Positions 25,148-34,253 of a DNA stretch of 37,347 nt are shown here, one piece after another; the first letter of the stretch is position 1, and each line of letters starts with the position of its first letter. Source of the DNA: Ardenticatenaceae bacterium (GTDB lineage: Bacteria > Chloroflexota > Anaerolineae > Promineifilales > Promineifilaceae); the NCBI GenBank assembly GCA_011525915.1, contig WYBM01000011.1:1-37347 (forward strand). Reading direction: 5' to 3'. The translations under genes and the position numbers were made by a program. A model generated the notes under the pieces. The model saw only the letters and a program-made list of their open reading frames with translations, did no database searches and had not been told where the DNA came from.

Positions 25148-26500
25148 GTGTCCCGCATGGACGGCTCCAACCCAACGCCATCGTCGCAATTATTAGAGGC
25201 TAACCGGACGCTTTACGAATTACGTGTACAAGCCCAGGTGCAGCGCCAGACGGCTAATGTTCAGCATCCAACAGGTAAAAAGCGGTATTCTGGTACAAGT
25301 CACAAAGGTGACCATTCACTGAAGACTGATTGCTGTTCATTCATTGCTCATCTGCCAGATCATTTGGGGTGGGGGAGTGAAGTGTTAACGGCCGTTCTAC
25401 GCCATTGCCATCAGGAATCTGATTATGTGGATAACAGCCAGGATTGGTTGAAGCATCTATTAGACCTGTCCCGAGAAGAGTCGAGGGATACGGCCGTTTC
25501 AAGCTCCTCAACGATCAATAACATTCAGAGTACACCCTCTAACAATCAGCAACATCTGGCAGAGAGTCAACAAACCAATAGTTGGGTAAAGCTCTATCCA
25601 GATATTGGCCTGGGGATGTTACGCCAGGAGCTGGCTGCACCAGGACGGCTCTGGCTTATGCTACGGTATCTGGATAATGAAGGGAGCGGGTTGCTTCGCA
25701 TAGACATTTTAGCGCGGCACCTAACAAAGAAATCCTCACCCCTGCGTCTGTGCGGCAAACGGCAACTGCGGAACCTGCTCCAAGCTGGGGAAGGGGTGTA
25801 TTGGACCCGAGATAAAGAGCACATCTGGCTGCGTTCGGCCGCCAAGGTAGCTTATACGCTGGGTGTGGAACGGCTGACCGGCCGGCCGGTGGCGTTGCCA
25901 ATAGCAGCGTTGCTGGATGGTATCGGTGCCTTCCGCGCTCACTTGTATGCTGCCTTTCACAGCGGCCGCACGAAGGATACCCCCTATGGTGAACAGGCTA
26001 TGCCCATTGCCCGCGAGACCATGGAGCAACTTAGTGGGGTGGGGCAGTCCAGCCAGCGGGCGTATGAGGACCGGGTTGGCATCGCCGTACAGGCCAACTT
26101 TGCTGTGGGTGAGGTAGCAACGGAGGAGAATCAAGAAAACCGCGCCTGGGTACAAGGCCAGGCGCTATTTGAATTAAAGGACTATCGTGGCCAGCAAGGC
26201 AAGAAGGGTAAAACGTATCTGGCCTGGCAGCTGCCCAATACATACCTTGGGCAGCACCGGCACCGTCCACGGGGCCGGCAAAAGCGGATCAATCGCGAAC
26301 TCAAAGACCTGGTTATGAAAGGGATGCCGGGGAACGTTGGGGGAACGAGTGAGACGCAAAAGCCAGAGAAGGTATATTATCCGAATGGTAAGCTGGCGGC
26401 GAAGGCATACGGCCGTGATCCGGAACGAGAATTGTATTGGAAGAGACACCGGACGGGAAACGGCCGTTTTGACCTGTGGCAGCAATTAGGAGGTACGTGA
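25148..26500 (+). CDS. Unrecognised 450-residue protein, possible replication or element protein
   Basis: I do not recognise a family. The N-terminal 170 residues are polar with a low-complexity Ser/Asn/Gln stretch (residues about 115-145). Residues 150-260 look helical with a possible winged-helix entry (MLRYLDNEGSGLLRIDILAR) and GKRQLRNLLQAGEGVYW followed by HIWLRSAAKVAYTLGVERL. The rest is strongly basic (HRHRPRGRQKRINRELKDL), compatible with nucleic-acid binding. GTG 25148 has GGGGA 8 nt upstream; ATG 25157 would remove three residues. Four ACGGCCGT sites in the gene show that it shares the genome's motif load. Position between the primase/ATPase block and the TPR cluster suggests a replication or maintenance protein of the element; that is a guess. 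Confidence 0.65.
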   Translation: MSRMDGSNPTPSSQLLEANRTLYELRVQAQVQRQTANVQHPTGKKRYSGTSHKGDHSLKTDCCSFIAHLPDHLGWGSEVLTAVLRHCHQESDYVDNSQDWLKHLLDLSREESRDTAVSSSSTINNIQSTPSNNQQHLAESQQTNSWVKLYPDIGLGMLRQELAAPGRLWLMLRYLDNEGSGLLRIDILARHLTKKSSPLRLCGKRQLRNLLQAGEGVYWTRDKEHIWLRSAAKVAYTLGVERLTGRPVALPIAALLDGIGAFRAHLYAAFHSGRTKDTPYGEQAMPIARETMEQLSGVGQSSQRAYEDRVGIAVQANFAVGEVATEENQENRAWVQGQALFELKDYRGQQGKKGKTYLAWQLPNTYLGQHRHRPRGRQKRINRELKDLVMKGMPGNVGGTSETQKPEKVYYPNGKLAAKAYGRDPERELYWKRHRTGNGRFDLWQQLGGT

Positions 26501-26573
26501 CGATGGAGGTTGTTTTTTGTGCCTCCAGGCGGAAAAAAGTTACACCCATTTTAGGGATAAATTCAAGATTCGT

Positions 26574-26601
26574 TTGTTTGGGTCTTATATGGGGGTATGA
26601 T
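26574..26601 (+). promoter_or_regulatory. Promoter candidate for the rightward TPR genes
   Basis: TTGTTT (26574-26579), a 16-nt spacer and TATGAT (26596-26601), in the gap between the 450-residue protein gene and the first TPR gene. The leader would be about 115 nt and includes the inverted repeat CAGGT-GGTT-ACCTG (26627-26640). A second possible -10 (TACAAT, 26709-26714) lies just before the start codon without a good -35. Confidence 0.35.
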
Positions 26602-26724
26602 CTCTTGATTGCTACGCGAAGGATGACAGGTGGTTACCTGGTACTGTTATGCCTGGTATAGGCGTCAATTCAGGCAGAAAGACCGATCATAATCTGGATA
26701 CACTCAGGTACAATAGGTATATCT

Positions 26725-27957
26725 ATGATATCTGATGCTAGAAGCCATCCACCATCTTATGGGGTTTTCGTCACAGAATATCTATTTCTGTTAGCAACCC
26801 ACAACCTCATTCGAGCAGCAACCTTGTGGGCAGATGAATTCGAGGCTGCTCGAATCGCTCTTAAATTCAGCCTGTGCCACACACTGCTTCGTGAGGCTAA
26901 GCGGTGGACAGAAGCAACACTCGAGGTAAGAGCACAGATTGCCAACAGTGAGGGATTGCTGTCCCAGTCGCTGGCAGACTGGTCGCATGCGTTACGTTGT
27001 CACCAGCGTGCCCTTCAGCTATTTTATGAAACAAACAACCACCATGGTGTAGCACATGCTCTGAACAACTTGGCCCTGGCCTGCCTGGAACAGAGTCGTT
27101 ATGAGGAAGCATCCAAATACGCTGAAGCCAGTTTGACGCTCTCACGTGAACTAAATGACCATGCCAACGTTGGTCGCGCTGCTGGAAATCTGGCGCTTGC
27201 CCTGCGCCATCTGGGTAAGTTGGACGAATCATTGTTATACACGGAAGAAGCCTTGGCCTACTTTCGTCAAATCGGTGATCAGCGTCAAATCGGCCGCACA
27301 CTAACAAACCTTGGCAATTTATACCGCCGGCGCGGTGAACTAAAAAAAGCACTTGCCTGTTTTCGGGAAGATCTAGCTATTTGCCGGGATCGGGATGATC
27401 AGCATGGTGCCGCGCAGACTCTCGTCAACCTGGGATTGACCCTATTCGATCTACAACAATGGCAGGGAGCACACGATGCTTTTACCGAAGCACTGGCAAC
27501 GTTCCAGGCCCTGGGAGATGGCCTGGGACAACGTCATGTATTCAATAATCTGGGCATGTTGTATGATGTTCAGAAGGATTGGGCACAGTCGCTGACTTAT
27601 TATGACCTTGCCCTGTCTATATGCCGGGAGGCAGGTGATCGTCGGGGCGAAGCATTGGTTTTAGGTAACATGGCCGAAGCCTGTCAGCATGTTCGGGGAC
27701 TTGAGCATGGGCAAAACTGTTATGAAACCTCTCTAGCGTTATATGAGCAGGTAGGGGACGAGCGCAGTAGTGTTCGTGTGGCTATTAACCTGTGCCGGTG
27801 CCTTGTCAATCGGGCATTTGCTGAACCTGGTCGCCCTGAATTAAGAACCAATGCCCGTAAGACCATCGCCTTATGGCGAGAACGAGTATTAGCATTAAGT
27901 TGGACGACTGGACAAGAAGTGTTGCTCGAGTTGGAACATCGCCTTGATGATCAGTAG
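26725..27957 (+). CDS. TPR protein 1 of six-member family
   Basis: A 410-residue soluble protein. The first 60 residues carry a diverged form of the N-terminal module shared by all six paralogues (YLFLLATHNLIRAATLWADE, then LKFSLCHTLL). Tetratricopeptide repeats of the 40-residue kind follow from about residue 75 to 345, with units such as ALNNLALACLEQSRYEEASK and TLTNLGNLYRRRGELKKALA. The end has a helical cap (ALSWTTGQEVLLELEHRL). TPR repeats form a superhelical groove that binds peptides or proteins. No enzyme motif is seen. No strong ribosome site precedes the ATG; GTACAATAGGT lies 17 bp before it. It may head a rightward operon with the next TPR genes. Confidence 0.8.
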   Translation: MISDARSHPPSYGVFVTEYLFLLATHNLIRAATLWADEFEAARIALKFSLCHTLLREAKRWTEATLEVRAQIANSEGLLSQSLADWSHALRCHQRALQLFYETNNHHGVAHALNNLALACLEQSRYEEASKYAEASLTLSRELNDHANVGRAAGNLALALRHLGKLDESLLYTEEALAYFRQIGDQRQIGRTLTNLGNLYRRRGELKKALACFREDLAICRDRDDQHGAAQTLVNLGLTLFDLQQWQGAHDAFTEALATFQALGDGLGQRHVFNNLGMLYDVQKDWAQSLTYYDLALSICREAGDRRGEALVLGNMAEACQHVRGLEHGQNCYETSLALYEQVGDERSSVRVAINLCRCLVNRAFAEPGRPELRTNARKTIALWRERVLALSWTTGQEVLLELEHRLDDQ

Positions 27958-27983
27958 TCGAGTACAATAGGTTTGAGCCGGGT

Positions 27984-29663
27984 ATGAATATTACAGCTTA
28001 CTTTCTAGAATATGTGCGTCTGGAGGCGCTCCATAATCCGGAAACGGCCGTTAACCGATGGGCTGCTGAATTTAACCAGGCACGCGCCGCTTTTCGTTAC
28101 GATGATTGTCAGGTGTTATTGGCTGGTGTGAAATCATTGGGTGAGGGTCTACCGGGCGAGGCTCAAGCTATCATCTGGCACTGTCAGGGTGGTTTGTTGC
28201 ACCAACTCCAGCAGTGGGAAAGTGCGATTGACCGCTACCAACGAAGTCAGGCGGCGTTTGAGATGGCTGGAAACCAGCTGGGGCAGAGTCAGGTACTAAG
28301 TGACCTGGGTAATATCTACCAGGCACTGGGGCAGTGGCAGCGAGCGACACAATGTTATACTGAAGCATTGCCATTAAAACGCCAATTTGCCCGTCCTAGC
28401 GATCTAGCCGCTACCATCAACAATCTGGCAGTCAATCAGGCCGATTTGGGTGAATCAGCCACCGCCTTAAAAACACTGGCGGAAGCTCTAGCCCTTTATC
28501 AGCAACTGGATAATCAGGAGGGAATCGGACAAGTACTTATCAACCAGGGCAAATGCCTAGCAAAGTTAGGACGACTGGATGAGGCTGAAACAGCCTTCAA
28601 AAATGCAGTTCAAACGCTAGAAAATATCAATGCGCGTTGGGATCTCCCTTCAGCCTTAAATGGTTTGGGGAACGTGCATCGCCGTCGGGGAGAGTTGACA
28701 ACAGCGATGCACGTTTATGAACGTAGTTTGACAATAGCACAAGAGGTGGGAGATATAACCCGGCAAGAGCAGGCAGTCGGCAATATGGGTCTAGTGGAAC
28801 AGGTACGCGGCCGGTTTGCTGAAGCGCAAGCTTATTACAGCGAAGCATTGACTTTTTGCGAAGAGTTGGGCGATGAGACGGGCATTGCTACCTGGCTAAT
28901 TAATCTGGGCCTGATTCTGGGCATGCAGCAGCATGAGAAAGAAGCATTGCCCTACTTTGAGCGAGCACTGACGTTGGCGCAACAGGGTGGCAATCGCGCC
29001 AGTGAGGGAGCTGCTCTGCTGAACATCGGCAATGTATACCGGAATACTGGTCACTATACTCTGGCTGAAGAACAGTATACGAGGAGTTTAGAGCTTGCGC
29101 GCCAGTTGGGTGATGTGCGTCTGGAAGCGCGATTGCTCAGTTGTTTGGGAACGCTGGCGGAAATGCAGGAACGGTTATCATCAGCAGAACCTCTGTTTCA
29201 AGATGCGTTGGCGACTTATCAACGGTGTGATGATGCCTATGGCCAGGTAGAAGTACAACTCAAACTGGCAAGCCTATACCTGGATCAATCTCGTTTCGTG
29301 GAGGCCAAAACGATTGCTGAGACAGCATTGGCAATGGCACAACAGCATGGCTTTTATGTGCTGGAAATTCGTCTGCTGTGGACGCTGGCCGACATTGCTT
29401 TAGCAGTTAAAGATACCTACGCACTCAACTTGTATGCAATAGCAGCCGTACGCGCACTACAAATGGGTGATGAAGTTCGGTTGCAACACACGTTGGATTG
29501 GTTGCAACGGCCGTTGCAGGAAGCGATAAATACAGGTGCTAAAGATGTCGCCGCTGGGATACAGGCCAGAATTCTGAGTGTGTGGCAGGATGAGCAGTGG
29601 CGGGAAGAAACGGCCGTATTGGTAAAATGGCTAGCTGCCGCTCTGGAGAACGACCCCACATAA
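27984..29663 (+). CDS. TPR protein 2 of six-member family
   Basis: A 559-residue soluble protein. N-terminal module: YFLEYVRLEAL, then AVNRWAAEFNQARAAFRYDDCQVLL (residues about 6-47, read in two parts). About ten 40-residue TPR units follow to about residue 470 (for example VLSDLGNIYQALGQWQRATQ, ALLNIGNVYRNTGHYTLAEE), then a helical C-terminal region unlike the repeats. It is the longest of the six. It begins 26 bp after TPR 1, with the same GTACAATAGGT 22 bp before the ATG, and its TAA shares one base with the start of TPR 3. Partner-binding scaffold is the safe reading. Confidence 0.85.
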   Translation: MNITAYFLEYVRLEALHNPETAVNRWAAEFNQARAAFRYDDCQVLLAGVKSLGEGLPGEAQAIIWHCQGGLLHQLQQWESAIDRYQRSQAAFEMAGNQLGQSQVLSDLGNIYQALGQWQRATQCYTEALPLKRQFARPSDLAATINNLAVNQADLGESATALKTLAEALALYQQLDNQEGIGQVLINQGKCLAKLGRLDEAETAFKNAVQTLENINARWDLPSALNGLGNVHRRRGELTTAMHVYERSLTIAQEVGDITRQEQAVGNMGLVEQVRGRFAEAQAYYSEALTFCEELGDETGIATWLINLGLILGMQQHEKEALPYFERALTLAQQGGNRASEGAALLNIGNVYRNTGHYTLAEEQYTRSLELARQLGDVRLEARLLSCLGTLAEMQERLSSAEPLFQDALATYQRCDDAYGQVEVQLKLASLYLDQSRFVEAKTIAETALAMAQQHGFYVLEIRLLWTLADIALAVKDTYALNLYAIAAVRALQMGDEVRLQHTLDWLQRPLQEAINTGAKDVAAGIQARILSVWQDEQWREETAVLVKWLAAALENDPT

Positions 29664-31102
29664 TGATGTACCCTGAACCGACATCCACCGACTATTTACT
29701 GGAACTACTGCACCACCATCTGCAATCAGACTGGTCCGGTGGTTTAACCAACTGGCGCAAACAACTTGGAGACGCACTCGAAACCTGGAACGTGTCCTTG
29801 ACGCAGCGTCTGTTGGCCGAGTTAGCCCATCAAGAGCTAGATATAGTAGGACAGGCCCACCTACACATGGGGCGGGGGGGCTTGCTGGCGCGACAGGAAC
29901 AATGGAGTAGGGCGCTGGATAAACTGGAAACGGCCGAAAAGCTGTTTGCGCAGACAGACGACGTTGTGGGGCATTGTTGGGTGTTGCTGACCCAGGGTAA
30001 TCTTTACAGTAATCAAGGGAATTGGGGAAAGGCACTGATTGCCTACCAGCGGGCAGCGGCTTTGTTTCAAGAGCAAGGAGATGCCTACAGTGAGGCCCAG
30101 ACGCTGGTCAACATGGGCGCCGCTTACTACGCTCAATCACGCTGGGGTGAGGCGCTACAGGCATACCGCCAAAGCTTGCACACCTTTCTTGACGTGGGCG
30201 ACATCCAGTCAGCAGCTATGTGCCTTAACGGGCTGGGCGACATCCTGACCGATTTGGGCAATTACGAAGAGGCCATTGAATGTTACCAGGCCAGCCTGGA
30301 AATTTTCACTGAGGCCGGTCACATTGACGGGCAGGTGGCCACATTGAACAATTTGGGTCGAACACATGATTATGCCGCCCGTTCAGAAGAGGCCCTGGCC
30401 TGCTACCAAGAAAGCCTTGGACTGGCCCAACAACAAGGTGATTTACGCAGCCAGGCTATTGCCCTGGACAATCTAGGGGTCACACTGCAAAGTCTGGGAC
30501 GTCACGATGAGGCACTGATCGCCCACGAGCAAAGCCTGTCCATCTACCGTCAATTGGGCGACCAGCATAGCGCCAGTGCTACACTAAATCATCTGGGGAT
30601 GGTTGAGCGAAGCCAGAGACTGTTTGCAGCAGCCGAGTTGCATTTTGAGGAAGCGCTGACCATCAAACGGAAAATCGACGACCGGCGTGGTCTGGCCAGC
30701 GTCTTGATCAACCTTACCCTGTTGCGTATCAGTCAAGATAGATGGGAAGAAGTCAAATCGCTGACTGAAGAGGCGGCTATGCTGGCCGAGGAGACGCAGG
30801 CTGACGAACCGCTGGCAACGGCCCATATGTTGCTAGGTCTGATAAGTCATGTGCAAGAGCGTGACTTTAGGGCGGCGGCTAACCATTACGCCCAAGCTGT
30901 CGTGCTGGCCTGGGAATACAACGCCGTTACCGGGCAGCGAATCAATCGTGCTATCGTGCGTCATCTGAAAGATCTGGTGCAACATGGTAAGATAAAAGAG
31001 GCTCGTGTTATATGCGCCCACATTTTACAAAACGGCCGTCAGCGCCTTGGTGACGACTACCCCAGTGCGTTGGAGGATTTTGAATCACTTTGGAGCGCAT
31101 GA
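29663..31102 (+). CDS. TPR protein 3 of six-member family
   Basis: A 479-residue protein. ATG 29663 overlaps the preceding TAA (TAATG), so translation is probably coupled; the open frame extends further back but would lie inside TPR 2. N-terminal module: DYLLELLHHHLQSDWSGGL, with W at the usual place but a diverged RF-C-LL end (WNVSLTQRLLAEL). Eight or so TPR units run from about residue 55 to 390 (TLNNLGRTHDYAARSEEALA, ALDNLGVTLQSLGRHDEALI). The C terminus is helical (VRHLKDLVQHGKIKEARVIC). Nothing enzymatic is seen. Confidence 0.85.
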   Translation: MMYPEPTSTDYLLELLHHHLQSDWSGGLTNWRKQLGDALETWNVSLTQRLLAELAHQELDIVGQAHLHMGRGGLLARQEQWSRALDKLETAEKLFAQTDDVVGHCWVLLTQGNLYSNQGNWGKALIAYQRAAALFQEQGDAYSEAQTLVNMGAAYYAQSRWGEALQAYRQSLHTFLDVGDIQSAAMCLNGLGDILTDLGNYEEAIECYQASLEIFTEAGHIDGQVATLNNLGRTHDYAARSEEALACYQESLGLAQQQGDLRSQAIALDNLGVTLQSLGRHDEALIAHEQSLSIYRQLGDQHSASATLNHLGMVERSQRLFAAAELHFEEALTIKRKIDDRRGLASVLINLTLLRISQDRWEEVKSLTEEAAMLAEETQADEPLATAHMLLGLISHVQERDFRAAANHYAQAVVLAWEYNAVTGQRINRAIVRHLKDLVQHGKIKEARVICAHILQNGRQRLGDDYPSALEDFESLWSA

Positions 31103-31176
31103 TTTGCCAATGAGTATTCTCATATCTGACATAGCGACCAGAGGATGAAGAATTGTTCTAGTTGGCAGAAGCAGTT

Positions 31177-32511
31177 ATGGGGAAACTAGACGAAAAAATT
31201 ACTTATCAGCTCGAATATCTGCACCAGGTACTCGCATCAAGTGATAGGGGTATTCAGGTTTGGCTTGATCATTTCGATGATGCTTTGAATTCCTCTCGTT
31301 TTGACGACTGCGAGCAGATGTTACTTGTAGCTCGACGTAGCTATCGATTTAGTTCTTCGCCAGTAACCCGCTCGGTGGTGATCCATAATAAAGGCTTACT
31401 CCGACTTTTCCAAGGCTATTTGGAGGAAGCTGAACAGCATTTTATAGAAGCCTTAACACAATATCGTGAGGCTGGAGACTATCATAATGAAGCCCAAATT
31501 CTAACGAATTTAGGCGAAGTTCATCGTCTTCGTAACCAATGGCAAGCAGCTATTCAATTCTATAAAGCCAGTGAGCAAATCCATCTAGAAAAACTGGATA
31601 ATCCACGAGGACTAGCACAAGTAAAAAACAACCTCGGTTTAGCCTTGATGAGCCTGGGTCATTGGCTGGAAGCGGAACAAGTTTTTGAACAAGCCCTTAC
31701 CTTATTTCGAAAATTAGATGATAAGGTAGAAATCGTCCGGTCGCTGAATAATCTGGGGCGACTTTGCCGCGAACAAGGTAAGCTGGAACGCGCCTTGGAA
31801 TATTTCCAAGAAGCATTGAACAGATGTCGAAATTTGAATGACGAGTATAGTCAGGTTAGTGTACTTAATAACTTGGGGGCTTTGTATCGTCGGCAAAACC
31901 AATGGGCGCAGTCGAAAAAATGTTACCAGTCGGCCCTTGAGCTTGCCTGGAAGACAGGAGATCATGCCAGTGTGGCCCACATATTTAATAACCTGGGTGA
32001 ATTGGAGCGTCTTGCTGGCCATTTCGATGCAGCATTGGAATTCTATGAACGCAGCCTGGAGATGGGTCGGGCGTTAGATGATCAGTCTATTGTTGCTGTC
32101 ACAATGGGGAATATAGGCTTGGTTGCGGCTGGTAAAAGTCAGTGGACTGATGCTATTGAATGGTACCAACAAAGCCTGAGACGGAGAAGGATTTTGGAAG
32201 ACCGAGAAGGTCAGGCAGTCACATTGAATAACTTGGGTGTAGCACAGGAGCATATTGGATTTCTAGCAGAAGCCTTGTCATCCTACAAGACTGCCGTAGC
32301 CTTGTTTAAAGAAGTCGGAAACAATATTGACGCGGCCGCTGTTTTAATCAATATGAGTCAGCCTCCTATAGGGCAAGAAATACCGTTGGCTGAACGTCAG
32401 GCATATTTAGAGGAGGCATTAATGTTACTAGATGAGACAGAAGCTGAGGAACGCAAAACGTTAGCAGCTCGGCTGCTGGCAGATCTGAATCTTGAACAGA
32501 AATCGGATTAA
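31177..32511 (+). CDS. TPR protein 4 of six-member family
   Basis: A 444-residue protein from ATG 31177, chosen because it places the shared module at the same distance from the N terminus as in its paralogues; TTG 31162 would add five residues. Module: YQLEYLHQVL, W near residue 30, then SRFDDCEQMLL. TPR units run from about residue 70 to 410 (VKNNLGLALMSLGHWLEAEQ, SLNNLGRLCREQGKLERALE, TLNNLGVAQEHIGFLAEALS). The base composition is lower in GC than in the T4SS block, and no exact ACGGCCGT is present. It ends the rightward set and converges with TPR 5 across 77 bp. Confidence 0.85.
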   Translation: MGKLDEKITYQLEYLHQVLASSDRGIQVWLDHFDDALNSSRFDDCEQMLLVARRSYRFSSSPVTRSVVIHNKGLLRLFQGYLEEAEQHFIEALTQYREAGDYHNEAQILTNLGEVHRLRNQWQAAIQFYKASEQIHLEKLDNPRGLAQVKNNLGLALMSLGHWLEAEQVFEQALTLFRKLDDKVEIVRSLNNLGRLCREQGKLERALEYFQEALNRCRNLNDEYSQVSVLNNLGALYRRQNQWAQSKKCYQSALELAWKTGDHASVAHIFNNLGELERLAGHFDAALEFYERSLEMGRALDDQSIVAVTMGNIGLVAAGKSQWTDAIEWYQQSLRRRRILEDREGQAVTLNNLGVAQEHIGFLAEALSSYKTAVALFKEVGNNIDAAAVLINMSQPPIGQEIPLAERQAYLEEALMLLDETEAEERKTLAARLLADLNLEQKSD

Positions 32512-32588
32512 TGGCTGATAACCCTCCGACGGAATCCTTGCACAGGAAAGCAGAATTAACTGCAACATCGTTGCTGGATGCCATCTAT

Positions 32589-34187
32589 TCAGTCTGGGTC
32601 TTGAACCTGGTAGGGACTAGGAGAATCGGCCGTTTCCTGCAACATCGTCACAAATTCCGGTTGTTGCTGGTACAGCACTTTGTCGGTCCAGACATCCAAA
32701 AGTACCGTACAAAAAGCCCTTACTTCCTCAACCTGATGCTGTTGCCGTAGACGTTGTAGGTGGCTTTGAATGTGTTGTGTGATTTGCAGCAGTGTTTGGG
32801 GATTATGACGAGCGGCATATTGACAAGCCTGGGCAAACCAGCCGTAAGCCTGTGTTATTGTCTCTTGCTGCATGAGACCAACGTCGCCATGCAGGGTGCT
32901 TAGGACTGCCAGCAAGTCCTGATATCCTTGCGCTTCCGCCATTTCCCAGGCGCGAGCCAAGTAGGGCTCGGCTTCGGCCAATTGTAAATGCTGGGCATAC
33001 ATAGAAGCAATGTTAATCAGTGTCATCACTTCGCGATGCAGATGGCCGATCGCACGAGCGACTCTGGCACCTTCTTCATAATAACGAACCGCCTGTTCAA
33101 TATGGCCACGATGTGCCGCCAGTGCGCCCATGTTATTATAAGCCCGAGCCTCCCCATAGCGGTCATCCAACTCCCGACTGAGTGCTAGACTATTTTGATA
33201 GCACGTTTCCGCCAGGTCGAGTTCGCCTATATCAGCATAGGCCGCCCCCATATTGCTAAGCGACAGCGCTTGGTTGTGACGATCCCCTAACTGTTGCGCT
33301 AGCATTGCACTGCGACGATAGCAAGCAACTGCGCTTTCAAATCGGCTGTGCTCCATGTAGATGGCTCCCAGGTTATTTTGGGTTGTGATTTCGCTGATGG
33401 TGCTTTCTATCTCCTGGCAGACGGTTATAGCCCAGTCAAAACAATGGGTCGCTTTCTCCAACTCATTGCGTTTGCTGTAAAGTTGTCCCAGGTTGTTTAG
33501 AATACGAATGCCGCGTTCTGAGTAAGCCTCTCCCATGTCGTCTAGTAAGTCAACACAATGGAGGTAATGCTGGTCGGCCGTTTCCAAATCGCCCAGGTTC
33601 TCATAGGCCGTGCCGAGGTTGTTGTAAATGGAAGCCAAATCGGCCGGATCTTTATTCTGTTCCAGCAAAGGCACAGCACGCTGATAATATTCGGCCGCTT
33701 CGCGCCAGTGCCCTTTTTCATATGCCATGCTGCCCAGGTTCGCGTACACATGACCCTGACTGGCGCTATCGCCCTGAGATTCATAAAGAACTAGGGCATC
33801 GTGATAACAATCATCAGCCTCTTGATACCGTCGTTGTTCTTGTAAGGCCAGCGCATAATCATTAAGTACTCCGGCTTGGCTGGCTGGTTGGTCGATCTCG
33901 TGATAGATAGATAATGCCCGCTTGTAGGCAACGTTGACTTCTTCCCACCTCCCCTGCTGGCGGTACAGATCACCGGCTGCGTGATGTACCTGAGCTATAG
34001 CACCAGGTGATAAACGGACGCTTTTGATAAAGCGAAGCAATTGCTGACATTCATTAAACCGACCTGCTTCCTGGTAGATATCCATGAGCGCCAGCCAATA
34101 ACTTAATCCCTCTTCCTCTTTACCAAGCAGATCAAGTTGACTATAAAGGTATTCAATATCAAAGACGATCTCATCTTCTTCAATCAT
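32589..34187 (-). CDS. TPR protein 5 of six-member family
   Basis: A 532-residue protein on the reverse strand, last gene of the leftward set. Module: FDIEYLYSQLDLLGKEEEGL, then YW, then GRFNECQQLLRFIK. About nine TPR units follow (VYANLGSMAYEKGHWREAAE, IYNNLGTAYENLGDLETADQ, AYNNMGALAAHRGHIEQAVR). Its C terminus (LRQQHQVEEVRAFCTVLLD) resembles that of TPR 3 in pattern. It starts 66 bp after the TPR 6 stop. The module is clear here, so it is a good reference for the family. Confidence 0.85.
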   Translation of the reverse strand: MIEEDEIVFDIEYLYSQLDLLGKEEEGLSYWLALMDIYQEAGRFNECQQLLRFIKSVRLSPGAIAQVHHAAGDLYRQQGRWEEVNVAYKRALSIYHEIDQPASQAGVLNDYALALQEQRRYQEADDCYHDALVLYESQGDSASQGHVYANLGSMAYEKGHWREAAEYYQRAVPLLEQNKDPADLASIYNNLGTAYENLGDLETADQHYLHCVDLLDDMGEAYSERGIRILNNLGQLYSKRNELEKATHCFDWAITVCQEIESTISEITTQNNLGAIYMEHSRFESAVACYRRSAMLAQQLGDRHNQALSLSNMGAAYADIGELDLAETCYQNSLALSRELDDRYGEARAYNNMGALAAHRGHIEQAVRYYEEGARVARAIGHLHREVMTLINIASMYAQHLQLAEAEPYLARAWEMAEAQGYQDLLAVLSTLHGDVGLMQQETITQAYGWFAQACQYAARHNPQTLLQITQHIQSHLQRLRQQHQVEEVRAFCTVLLDVWTDKVLYQQQPEFVTMLQETADSPSPYQVQDPD

Positions 34188-34253
34188 TCTGCTCTGTTAT
34201 TTCTCAACTCGTTCTCAAACAATAGCCGTTACAAAATGTCGGGATATATTGTG

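Noticed and set aside
26503..26661. Frame of 52 codons after the 450-residue protein gene
   Set aside because: No ribosome site of its own, hydrophobic but without clear pattern, and it runs through the promoter candidate of the TPR genes.
31110..31148. 12-codon frame before TPR 4, considered as a signal peptide gene
   Set aside because: Too short, no ribosome site, and no export signal; no evidence beyond position.
32562..32574. GCAAC-ATC-GTTGC as a terminator between the convergent TPR 4 and TPR 5 genes
   Set aside because: Only five base pairs and no T run on either strand.
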